The notes under the pieces: generated by a model
What the model saw: only the letters and a program-made list of their open reading frames with translations
Database searches by the model: none
Told to the model about the DNA's origin: nothing
Part shown: positions 1 to 6,377 of the stretch, one piece after another
How positions within the stretch are numbered: the first letter of the stretch is position 1
Layout: each line of letters begins with the position of its first letter
Translations under genes and position numbers: made by a program
Assembly: GCA_021845945.1 (NCBI GenBank)
Contig: JAJZRD010000183.1
Location: 1-7,838 of the forward strand
Direction: 5' to 3'
Source of the DNA: Chloroflexota bacterium
GTDB lineage: Bacteria > Chloroflexota > UBA6077
DNA length: 7,838 nucleotides

Positions 1-326
1 GGTCGTCCGATGGCAACTCGTCTGTCCCCTTTCCAGATCCTTTCCCCTCAATATCACACCCCGTGCCCGATTTGGAGCCCTCTAGCAAGCCATCGACCTG
101 ATCCCAGAATCCCGTAGGGCAGGGCGCTCTGCCCTGCCGCCGGCCTGACATCGCCCGCCGGGCGGCGGGGCACAGGGCCCCGCCCTACGCTGTCGAGGCC
201 ATCGCCCGCCGGAAGCCGATTTGCCCAATGGTGTTGCCCGGCAAGGGGCACGAGCAACTCCAAACTCCAGCTTTACCTGATAAACTCCCCGCAGTTCGTT
301 AATCCCCCAAGCAAGGAAAGACAACG
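1..326. other. Gene-less stretch upstream of the ROK kinase
   Basis: I find no protein-coding frame here that resembles a known family, and no tRNA or rRNA. The visible content is a 77-bp element with inverted ends at 113-189 (listed separately) and a 13-bp direct repeat, CATCGCCCGCCGG, at 149-161 and 200-212. A small foldable patch lies at 235-250 (TGCCC/GGGCA). The last 50 bases before the kinase are relatively AT-rich (271-304) and are the likeliest place for its promoter, but no convincing -35/-10 pair stands out. Positions 1-60 are pyrimidine-rich and featureless to my eye. Confidence 0.5.
113..189. repeat. 77-bp palindromic repeat element with 8-bp inverted ends
   Basis: The ends are perfect inverted repeats: CGTAGGGC at 113-120 and GCCCTACG at 182-189. 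Inside are two further hairpins: 118-125 with 131-138 (GGCAGGGC/GCCCTGCC, 5-base loop) and 164-171 with 177-184 (GGCGGGGC/GCCCCGCC, 5-base loop). A shorter GCCC/GGGC fold lies at 153-163. No target-site duplication is visible at the edges and no coding capacity exists. It resembles a REP- or MITE-like dispersed element of high-GC genomes. That it is repeated elsewhere in the genome is an inference, since only one copy is in the window. Confidence 0.55.
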
Positions 327-1325
327 ATGGCAAACACCCAGCCGTGCGAGCGCGCGGTGGCGATCGATCTGGGCGGAACCCGCTTCCGGGTGGCGGTGGC
401 CACCGCCGACGGCGTCGTCGAGTGGCGAACATCCCGCCTCACCCGAACCGAGCGGGGTCTCCAGGCGGTACTGGAGAGCATACACGCAACCATCGACGAG
501 GCACTGGCCGTCGTCGAGGATCGGGACAGCGTGAAAGGCATAGGAATTGCTGCCCCCGGCCCCCTGGACCCGTGGACAGGGGTGATCTACAACCCGCCCA
601 ACATGCCCGGCTGGGATAGGGTCCCTCTGAAGCAGCTGTTCGAGGAAAGGTACGGTATGCCCGTCCAGGTGGGCAACGACGCCAACCTGGCCGCGGTGGG
701 AGAGCATCGCTACGGGGCCGGCAAGGGTTATCGTCACGTGGTTTACGTCACGGTGAGCACCGGAATCGGGGGAGGGGTGATCGTCGACGACCGATTGCTG
801 TTGGGCACCGGGGGCTTCGCCGGAGAGGTGGGCCACATGACCATCGACATGCAGGGCGAGAGGTGCGCCTGCGGGAACGTGGGCTGCCTGGAGTGGCTGG
901 CCTCGGGCACCTCCATCGGGCGGCGAGCCCGCCAGATGGTCGCATCGGGGATCGAGACTGCCCTCAGCGGCCTGAAGCCGGAGGAGATCACCGCCCAGCG
1001 GGTGGCCGAGATGGCCTACCGGGGGGACGAGGCCTCCATCCACTTACTGCGGGAAGCGGGGATCGCCATGGGGGTAGGGGCGGTCAACCTGGCCCACCTG
1101 TTCAATCCCCAGCGAGTGATCCTGGGTGGGGGCATCAGCCTCAACGCCGGACCGATATGGTGGGATGCCGTTCGGCAGACCGTGCGCTCCAGGACCATGG
1201 CCTCCTGCCAGCAGGGACTGGAGATCGTGCCGGCCGGCCTCGGCGACGACGCGGGCCTGCTGGGTGGCATCGCCCTGGTCACCCTGGAAGGCTCGACAGC
1301 GAGCGAAGACCGAGCCGCGGCCTGA
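327..1325 (+). CDS. ROK-family sugar kinase (probable glucokinase)
   Basis: A cytoplasmic ATP-dependent sugar kinase of the ROK family, most likely phosphorylating glucose or a related hexose at entry to glycolysis. The 332-residue length is slightly above the family's usual 300-320. Visible motifs are the N-terminal phosphate loop DLGGT (14-18), GNDAN (116-120) with catalytic base Asp118, STGIGGG (144-150), the sugar-binding EVGH (167-170), and the ROK zinc signature C-x-C-G-x-x-G-C at 180-187 with His170 as the fourth ligand. A second glycine loop, ILGGG, lies at 265-269. The ATG start is supported by AAGGAAAG at 313-320, six bases upstream. It stands alone on the plus strand, convergent with the glycosylase gene. 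The last dozen residues are low-complexity. Sugar specificity cannot be read from the motifs; N-acetylmannosamine or fructose kinase activity is possible. No DNA-binding domain is present, so it is not a ROK repressor. Confidence 0.93.
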   Translation: MANTQPCERAVAIDLGGTRFRVAVATADGVVEWRTSRLTRTERGLQAVLESIHATIDEALAVVEDRDSVKGIGIAAPGPLDPWTGVIYNPPNMPGWDRVPLKQLFEERYGMPVQVGNDANLAAVGEHRYGAGKGYRHVVYVTVSTGIGGGVIVDDRLLLGTGGFAGEVGHMTIDMQGERCACGNVGCLEWLASGTSIGRRARQMVASGIETALSGLKPEEITAQRVAEMAYRGDEASIHLLREAGIAMGVGAVNLAHLFNPQRVILGGGISLNAGPIWWDAVRQTVRSRTMASCQQGLEIVPAGLGDDAGLLGGIALVTLEGSTASEDRAAA

Positions 1326-1448
1326 TGGCGGCACCGGCAGCCGGCGGGGGCGCTCGTCCTGGGAAAGCTGGAGGCGGTGCTCGGCAGCCTGGCTGCCGCG
1401 ATCACCATCCCCTTCGTCGTACCCTACGCCGTAATCCTGAGGAGTCTG
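1326..1448. other. Convergent intergenic gap with a weak hairpin
   Basis: This 123-bp gap separates the ends of two converging genes. The best fold is CGGCAGC (1382-1388) with GCTGCCG (1392-1398), a 7-bp stem with a 3-base loop, which could slow polymerase from either side. No T-run follows on either strand, so it is not a convincing intrinsic terminator. An open frame directly after the kinase stop encodes a hydrophobic stretch; it is discussed as a finding and not called as a gene. Confidence 0.3.
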
Positions 1449-2372
1449 CTATTCGGCCCCCAGCGACTTCACCCTCCCCTGCAATGCCCGTCTCTGGAGG
1501 TAGAGGTACTCCTGGGCCCAGCCGGCGAAGGGGCCATACCGATCCTGGTAGAGGCCGGCCACCAGCTCGTAGGTGGCGGGGGTGAGACTCTTGGTGGTCA
1601 CCTGAGCATCGAAGATCTCCCTGGCCACGGCCCAGATGTGGGTGTCCACCGGTACCGCCTCGTCCTTCCCCAGGGAGAAAAGACAGACGCAGTCGGCGAT
1701 CTTGGCCCCTACCCCCCGCAACTCGATCAGCCGAGCCTTCGCCTCTCGATAGGGTAGAGGCCGAAGCTGCTCGGGCCACGCCTCCGGCTTCTTCAGCAGC
1801 TCGGCGGCCACCCGCTTCAGGTTGGTGCCCCGCCAGCCCAGACCGCACTCCTTCCACAGCTCCCCCTCCGGCGCCTCGGCCAGGGCGTGGGCCGACGGGA
1901 AGGCGTAGAACTCCTCCCCCTCCAGGGAGCCGATCGACCGACCGTAGCGGCGAGACATCTCCTCCACCGCCTTGGAGATCCTGGGCACAGAGTTGGCCGT
2001 CGAGCAGACGTAGGAAAGGAGGGTCTCCTGGGGCTCCTGGTTCAGCACCCGCAGGCCGGAGAAGGCGGAAACGGCTTCGGCGATCCAGGGGTCGGCCGAG
2101 GAGAAATCGCGGTACAGCCTAGCCAGATCCACCTCCAGCCGCAGGTAGGAAGCCAGGAAAGCGGCGGCCTCCGGATGCTGTGGGTACAGCTGGCCGAGGA
2201 GTGTTCCCCCTTCGCGGCGCAATCGAACGGCGTGGCCTCGCACCACGCCCACCCACCAACCGTGGCGAAGCTTCCATCGAAAGGCCTGTCCACAGTCGAG
2301 GGTGTAGGGAAGGCTCAGCAGCTTCTCGTCGACGTCGAAGACGACCTGAGAGGCGTCAGACCAGTCGGTCAT
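1449..2372 (-). CDS. ogg: 8-oxoguanine DNA glycosylase/AP lyase, OGG1 type
   Basis: Excises 8-oxoguanine from DNA and nicks the abasic site, starting base excision repair. The protein is 307 residues and follows human OGG1 throughout: an N-terminal domain with LDCGQAFRW (25-33; Gly28 matches human Gly42), then a helix-hairpin-helix-GPD glycosylase core. The hairpin LRGVGAKIADCVCL (218-231) carries catalytic Lys224 (human Lys249) and Cys228 (Cys253). VPVDTHIW (240-247) carries catalytic Asp243 (Asp268). GWAQ (284-287) supplies Gln287 (Gln315), and Tyr291 stands for Phe319. Of the orphan-cytosine contacts, Arg131 and Arg181 match human Arg154 and Arg204, but Asn149 appears as Ala126. The ATG start has GAGGA at 2379-2383, six bases upstream. 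It lies 79 bp downstream of polA on the same strand and may be cotranscribed with it. OGG1-type enzymes are a minority among bacteria, which mostly use MutM. Confidence 0.93.
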   Translation of the reverse strand: MTDWSDASQVVFDVDEKLLSLPYTLDCGQAFRWKLRHGWWVGVVRGHAVRLRREGGTLLGQLYPQHPEAAAFLASYLRLEVDLARLYRDFSSADPWIAEAVSAFSGLRVLNQEPQETLLSYVCSTANSVPRISKAVEEMSRRYGRSIGSLEGEEFYAFPSAHALAEAPEGELWKECGLGWRGTNLKRVAAELLKKPEAWPEQLRPLPYREAKARLIELRGVGAKIADCVCLFSLGKDEAVPVDTHIWAVAREIFDAQVTTKSLTPATYELVAGLYQDRYGPFAGWAQEYLYLQRRALQGRVKSLGAE

Positions 2373-2408
2373 CGGTTGTCCTCGGAGGGCAGGGAGGGCG
2401 ATATCCAG

Positions 2409-2443
2409 CCCTCACCCTGACCCTCTCCCAGAGGGAGAGGGGA
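2409..2443. repeat. Dispersed palindromic repeat between polA and ogg
   Basis: The unit contains CCCTCACCCTGACCCTCTCC followed by a mirror half. CCCTCTCCC (2421-2429) pairs perfectly with GGGAGAGGG (2433-2441) around a 3-base AGA loop, a 9-bp stem. From general knowledge, close variants of this string are scattered through many unrelated bacterial genomes between genes, which suggests a mobile or REP-like repeat. In the polA-ogg transcript it would form a hairpin. No T-run follows, so I do not call it a terminator; it could instead affect mRNA stability or ogg expression. Confidence 0.7.
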
Positions 2444-2451
2444 TTCTGCGA

Positions 2452-5355
2452 CTACAGCGGGTAGCCGCCCATCTCGTCCCAGTTGTGGCCGATCTTGAGG
2501 TCCACCACCAGCGGCACCTGCATCGCCATCGCGGACTCCATGATCCGCTTCACCTCGCGGGCGAGCAGCTCCATCTCCTCCCGCGGGCACTCGAACAGCA
2601 GCTCGTCGTGGACCTGCAGGATCATTCGGGCCTTCAAACCCTGCTCCCGGATCCGATGGTGGAGGTTGATCATCGCGATCTTGATGATGTCCGCCGCCGT
2701 CCCCTGGATCGGCATGTTGATGGCCATCCGCTCGGCCGCCTGCTTCAACCCCTTGTGGGTGGTGCGAATCTCCGGGATGTACCGGCGCCTGCCCAACAGG
2801 GTGTTGACGTAGCCCTTCTCCACGGCGTCCTGCTTCACTTTGTCGAAGAAGCCGGCCACCGAGCCGTACCGCTGGAAGTAGCTCTCGATGAAGGCCGCCG
2901 CCTCTTTTCGCTGGAGTCCTGTGTCCCGGGAAAGGCCGTAGTCGCTCATCCCGTACAGAACCCCGAAGTTGACCGTCTTGGCGATCCGCCGCTCGGTGGG
3001 GGTCACGTCGGCGATTGGGATGCCGTACACCTGGGCAGCCGTGGCGGCATGGATGTCCTCTCCACGCCGGAAAGCCTCCACCAGCGCCGGGTCGCCGGTC
3101 ATGTGCGCCAGCACCCTCAGCTCGATCTGGCTGTAGTCGGCCGACAGCAGCGTCCAGCTCTCCTTCTCGGCCACGAAGGCCTTCCGGACCCTCCGCCCCA
3201 TCTCAGTCCGGATGGGGATGTTCTGCAGATTCGGATCGCTGGAGGAGAGCCGCCCGGTAGCGGTCGCTGTCTGGTTGAAGGAGGTGTGCAGCCGGTTGGT
3301 CCTGGAGTTGACCAGGAGCGGCAGGGCGTCCACGTAGGTGGATTTCAGCTTGGTGAGCTGCCGGTGCTCCAGGATCAGCTCCACCACCGGATGGGTGCCG
3401 CGCAGCTCCTCCAGCACGTCGGCGTCGGTGGAGTAGCCGGTCTTCGTCTTCCGGGTGGGCGAGAGCTTCAACTCGCCGAAGAGCACCGAGGCCAGCTGCT
3501 GGGTCGAGGCCAGGTTGAAGCTGTGGCCCACCGACTCCGAGATGGCGGTCTCCAGCTCCCGAGTCCGCTGGTACAGCTCCCGGCTCAGCTCCTTCAGGTA
3601 GTCCACGTCCACGGCCACCCCGACCCGCTCCATGTCCACCAGCACCGGCACCAGCGGCATCTCGACCCGCTCGAAAAGGGGCTCCAGCCCCGTCGACGTC
3701 AGCTCCGGCTGAAGATCCACCTTCAAGCGAAGGGTCATGTCGGCGTCGGCGCAGCTGTAGTCGGCAACGCGGCGGATGGGCAGCTGATCCAGGGTGACGG
3801 CGTTCTTCCCCTTGCCGGCCAGCGACTGGTAGGTCGCCATCTCCACCTTCAGTCTCGACCAGGCCAGATCCTTCAGGCCCAGGGACCGCTGGGTGCTTTC
3901 CAGCAGGTAGGCGGCCACCATGGTGTCGAACTGCATCCCCCGCACTTCGACCCCATACTGGGAGAGCACCAGCATGTCGTACTTCCCGTTGTGAGCGCAC
4001 TTCAGGATCCGCTCGTTCTCCAGCAGCGGCTTGAGGGCACGCAGCACCTCGTCGCGGGGAAGCTGCTCCAGCTCCTCCTCGGCCTCTTCCGGCGACTCCG
4101 CCGTCAGCAGGCTCAGCCCCCGAGCCGAAGGAGGCAAGTGGCCCACCGGCACGTAGTAGGCGATCCCCGGCTCCGTGGAGAAGGAGAGCCCCACCAGATC
4201 CGCCTTCAAGGGATCCGTGCCGGTGGTCTCCAGATCCAGGGCGAAGAGGGGGGCGCCTCGCAGACTCTCCACCAGCTTCGCCAGCTGGGCCTCGTCGCTC
4301 ACCACCTGGTAGCCGGCCTTCACCGACCCGGCAGTCGCGGCCGCCAACCCCCGGTCGGCATCGGGGACCGTGTGATGGACGGGCGCCTGGGAGGCCGATG
4401 CCCCCGCCGACCCCAGGGCGAAGAGAGCCAGCTGGCCCTCCATCCCCTCGCCGGCCGTCGCGGCACTCTCACCGTTCGTGCCGTTGTCCTGCCATGCCTT
4501 GGGGATTCGATCCACCAGGCTCTTGAAGTTCAACTCCCGGAACAGCTCCACCAGCCGCGCACGGTCGTAGCTCCCCAGCCTGCACTTCTCGAGCTCCAGC
4601 TGTACGGGCACGTCGGTCACTATCTGGGCGAGCCGCCGGGAGAAGTAGGCCTGCTCCCGGTAGCTCGCGAGCAGCTGCCTCTGCTTCTCGGGCAGCCTGT
4701 CCAGCCCCGCGTAGATCCCGTCGAGGCTGCCGAACTCCGACACCAGCTTGGAGGCGGTCTTCTCGCCGACGCCCGGGACCCCCGGAATGTTGTCCGAGGC
4801 ATCCCCCTTGAGGGCCTTCATGTCCACCAGCTGCGCGGGGTCCACCCCGTACCGCTCTCTCACCCCCTGCTCGTCGTACAGCACCGTGTCGGTGAAGCCC
4901 TTGCGGGAGGTCAGCACGGTGATTCCCGGCGCCACCAGCTGGAGGGCGTCGGTGTCCCCAGTGACTATCACTACCTCCACGCCCTGCTCCCGCGCCTGCC
5001 GAGAGAGGGTTCCCAACAGATCGTCGGCCTCGTAGCCATCGGCCCGATAGGTGGGAATGCCCAGGTCCTCCAGCAGCTCGTGGACTCGACCGAACTGCTC
5101 GTGGAGACCCTCGGGTGCGGGCCCCCGCTGAGCCTTGTAGCCTTCGAACTCCACGTGCCGGAAGGTGGGGACCGGGGTATCGAAGGCGGCGGCGGCGTAC
5201 TCGGGGTGCATCTCCTGGAGCACCTTGAGCAGCATGGTGGCCACGCCGTAGACCGCGTTCACCAGCTCACCCTTGGGACTGGTAAGGGGGGGAAGGGCGT
5301 GGAAGGCGCGGTGCACCAGGGCATTGCCATCGATCAATGCGAACTTCTCTGCCAT
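2452..5355 (-). CDS. polA: DNA polymerase I
   Basis: Fills gaps and removes RNA primers during replication and repair. At 967 residues it is a full three-domain enzyme. The 5'-nuclease domain (about 1-285) has its acidic residues in DGYEADD (106-112), GDTD (133-136) and KGDASDNIPG (183-192). A low-complexity linker follows (about 287-345). The proofreading domain (about 350-545) is intact: Asp374 and Glu376 in DLETTG, Asp460 in KYD, Tyr533 and Asp537, matching E. coli Asp355, Glu357, Asp424, Tyr497 and Asp501. Its 405-440 loop is longer than in E. coli. The polymerase domain (about 560-967) has motif A DYSQIELR (740-747), O-helix Arg789/Lys793/Phe797/Tyr801, and VHDE (915-918). Phe797 matches E. 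coli Phe762, predicting discrimination against dideoxynucleotides. The ATG start follows a perfect AAGGAGG at 5360-5366, four bases away. It lies downstream of rimI and upstream of ogg on the same strand. Confidence 0.98.
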   Translation of the reverse strand: MAEKFALIDGNALVHRAFHALPPLTSPKGELVNAVYGVATMLLKVLQEMHPEYAAAAFDTPVPTFRHVEFEGYKAQRGPAPEGLHEQFGRVHELLEDLGIPTYRADGYEADDLLGTLSRQAREQGVEVVIVTGDTDALQLVAPGITVLTSRKGFTDTVLYDEQGVRERYGVDPAQLVDMKALKGDASDNIPGVPGVGEKTASKLVSEFGSLDGIYAGLDRLPEKQRQLLASYREQAYFSRRLAQIVTDVPVQLELEKCRLGSYDRARLVELFRELNFKSLVDRIPKAWQDNGTNGESAATAGEGMEGQLALFALGSAGASASQAPVHHTVPDADRGLAAATAGSVKAGYQVVSDEAQLAKLVESLRGAPLFALDLETTGTDPLKADLVGLSFSTEPGIAYYVPVGHLPPSARGLSLLTAESPEEAEEELEQLPRDEVLRALKPLLENERILKCAHNGKYDMLVLSQYGVEVRGMQFDTMVAAYLLESTQRSLGLKDLAWSRLKVEMATYQSLAGKGKNAVTLDQLPIRRVADYSCADADMTLRLKVDLQPELTSTGLEPLFERVEMPLVPVLVDMERVGVAVDVDYLKELSRELYQRTRELETAISESVGHSFNLASTQQLASVLFGELKLSPTRKTKTGYSTDADVLEELRGTHPVVELILEHRQLTKLKSTYVDALPLLVNSRTNRLHTSFNQTATATGRLSSSDPNLQNIPIRTEMGRRVRKAFVAEKESWTLLSADYSQIELRVLAHMTGDPALVEAFRRGEDIHAATAAQVYGIPIADVTPTERRIAKTVNFGVLYGMSDYGLSRDTGLQRKEAAAFIESYFQRYGSVAGFFDKVKQDAVEKGYVNTLLGRRRYIPEIRTTHKGLKQAAERMAINMPIQGTAADIIKIAMINLHHRIREQGLKARMILQVHDELLFECPREEMELLAREVKRIMESAMAMQVPLVVDLKIGHNWDEMGGYPL

Positions 5356-5410
5356 CGTGCCTCCTTGCAGCCCCCCAGCGGCGTGATCTCGATCCGGAGC
5401 TACGATGCCA

Positions 5411-5431
5411 GGGCGGGTCTCAGACCTGCCC
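5411..5431. repeat. Hairpin repeat in the polA leader (proximal)
   Basis: GGGCGGGTC (5411-5419) pairs with GACCTGCCC (5423-5431) around a 3-base TCA loop, giving nine pairs with one G-T. It lies about 45 bases before the polA Shine-Dalgarno. Similar GGGCGGGTCT/AGACC-type palindromes recur between genes in GC-rich genomes, as far as I recall. The sequence shows the fold directly; a dispersed-repeat or leader-regulation role is inferred. Confidence 0.5.
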
Positions 5432-5464
5432 CCAACACGGCGTCCATGTCGGAAGGTTGTAAGT

Positions 5465-5488
5465 GGGGCCGACCGGCCGGTCGCCCCT
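5465..5488. repeat. Palindromic repeat in the polA leader (distal)
   Basis: A perfect 14-base self-complementary core, CGACCGGCCGGTCG (5470-5483), is flanked by GGGG on the left and CCCC on the right with a one-base mismatch or bulge at 5469. I recall near-identical strings of the form GTAGGGGCGACC...CCCCTAC as intergenic repeats in Chloroflexota and other high-GC genomes. It has no coding content. It could be read as a very stable RNA stem or as a double-stranded binding site. Confidence 0.55.
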
Positions 5489-5503
5489 AGAGGGGTCAGT
5501 AAG

Positions 5504-5512
5504 ATTCTACCA
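5504..5512 (-). promoter_or_regulatory. Candidate extended -10 promoter for polA
   Basis: Read on the minus strand this is TGGTAGAAT: a TGn extension followed by TAGAAT, five of six matches to the sigma-70 -10 hexamer. It sits in the only clearly AT-richer patch of the rimI-polA gap. No good -35 is seen 16-18 bases upstream, which extended -10 promoters can tolerate. Initiation about seven bases downstream would give a leader of roughly 140 bases containing both hairpins. Placement is by eye only. Confidence 0.4.
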
Positions 5513-5562
5513 TATCGGGGGGCACGCTCGGCCCCTCTGCGCTGGCAGGGGCATTCGGGGCA

Positions 5563-5596
5563 TCCATCGAAATGCTCGCCGTGCGGGGAACGAGCA
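5563..5596 (-). terminator. Weak candidate terminator after rimI
   Basis: On the minus strand TGCTCG (5596-5591) pairs with CGAGCA (5578-5573) over a 12-base loop and is followed by TTTCG. The stem is short and the T-run is only three bases. A competing pairing, GAGCAG 5592-5597 with CTGCTC 5612-5617, is possible. It is the best candidate for ending the thiL-tsaE-tsaB-rimI transcript, but readthrough into polA is equally plausible. Confidence 0.2.
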
Positions 5597-5643
5597 GGGT
5601 CGGAGGCGACGCTGCTCTACTGGAAGTCAACGTCTCAATGCGG

Positions 5644-6348
5644 CTAGGCTTGGGCGCCCTTGGCTCTCAGCTGGGACCGTAGCTGGGGCGAGCGCAGCCG
5701 CTCCATCAGGGTCCGCCGCTGATCCTCGACCATGTGCAGAAAGCCCGGCGACTCCAGGGGGTCGGACCACATGATCAGGGCATCCTCGTTGTTGTCGCTG
5801 TAGTACCGCCGGCGGACGCCGGTCTCCTTGAACCCGTACTTCCGGTACAGCCTCTGGGCCAGGGTGTTGCTGACCCTGACCTCCAGGGTCATGTACTGGG
5901 CACCTATCTCCCGGGAGACGTCCACCAGGGCCAGGAGCAGCAGTTCGCCCACGCCGAAGCCGCGGAACAGGGGTGAGACGGCGATGGAGGTGACGTGGGC
6001 CTCGTCGACCATCAACCACAGGCCGGCATAGCCCACCACACGCCGGGCCCTCTCGTCCATCTCCTGCGGGGTCTCGCCCGCCGTGGGACCTCCCAGGACA
6101 TCCACCAACCGATCCAGCAGCCCTTTCAGGCCTCCTGGGTGGGGGGGCTGCCCCGTCTCATCCACACCACTCGGCGTCGCGCCGTCCCGTTCCGGCACAG
6201 GAAAGGTGCGTCGCGCCACCACGTAGCGAGCGAGGCGGTTCTCCTTCAGCTCGCGGCGGTAAGCGTTGCCGGGCCACGGCATGGTGAAGGATTCCCGCTC
6301 CACCTCCATCACCGCGGGGATGTCCTCAAGTCGCATAGGCTCTATCAC
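5644..6348 (-). CDS. rimI: RimI-type N-alpha-acetyltransferase (GNAT family)
   Basis: A GNAT-fold enzyme that transfers acetyl from acetyl-CoA to protein N-termini; in enterobacteria the target is ribosomal protein S18. From this start it is 234 residues, against about 150 for E. coli RimI. The core is clear: acetyl-CoA loop RGFGVG (129-134), LEVRVSN (155-161) with Glu156 matching catalytic Glu103, LYRKYGF (167-173) with Tyr168 matching Tyr115, and RRRYY...EDALIM (179-193). The extra length is a Pro/Gly-rich insertion at about 48-102, between strands 2 and 3, and a basic C-terminal tail of about 36 residues. The GTG start used here has no adjacent Shine-Dalgarno; AAGGAGG at 6386-6392 instead suits an in-frame ATT at 6373-6375, nine codons upstream. 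ATG at 6334-6336 is another option. It follows tsaB in the same operon, a common arrangement. The actual substrate is unknown. Confidence 0.9.
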   Translation of the reverse strand: MIEPMRLEDIPAVMEVERESFTMPWPGNAYRRELKENRLARYVVARRTFPVPERDGATPSGVDETGQPPHPGGLKGLLDRLVDVLGGPTAGETPQEMDERARRVVGYAGLWLMVDEAHVTSIAVSPLFRGFGVGELLLLALVDVSREIGAQYMTLEVRVSNTLAQRLYRKYGFKETGVRRRYYSDNNEDALIMWSDPLESPGFLHMVEDQRRTLMERLRSPQLRSQLRAKGAQA

Positions 6349-6377
6349 GAAGGGAGGCTGCTCTTCAGCGCGAATGG

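Noticed and set aside
54..263. A 69-codon minus-strand frame upstream of the kinase
   Set aside because: It is read through the palindromic element at 113-189 and has no recognisable family features or clear ribosome site.
273..1043. A 256-codon minus-strand frame over the sugar kinase
   Set aside because: It covers the conserved kinase motifs on the opposite strand and shows no family resemblance; it is a shadow of the kinase.
1382..1398. Hairpin in the convergent gap as an intrinsic bidirectional terminator
   Set aside because: The stem is only seven pairs and no T-run follows on either strand, so I list it only as a weak fold.
863..1585. A 240-codon plus-strand frame spanning the kinase end and the convergent gap
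   Set aside because: The composition is Gly, Arg and Pro-rich with no motif, and it overlaps two well-supported genes out of frame.
2369..2590. A 73-codon minus-strand frame across the polA-ogg gap
   Set aside because: It is built from the polA 3' end in another frame plus the dispersed palindrome, whose translation (SPLPLGEGQGEG) is a common artefact of this repeat.
2485..5490. A 1001-codon open frame on the plus strand, antisense to all of polA
   Set aside because: It is the mirror of polA in a GC-rich genome where the antisense stop triplets are rare. Its translation is rich in His, Gln, Leu, Gly and Arg with no domain-like pattern, and polA is unambiguous.
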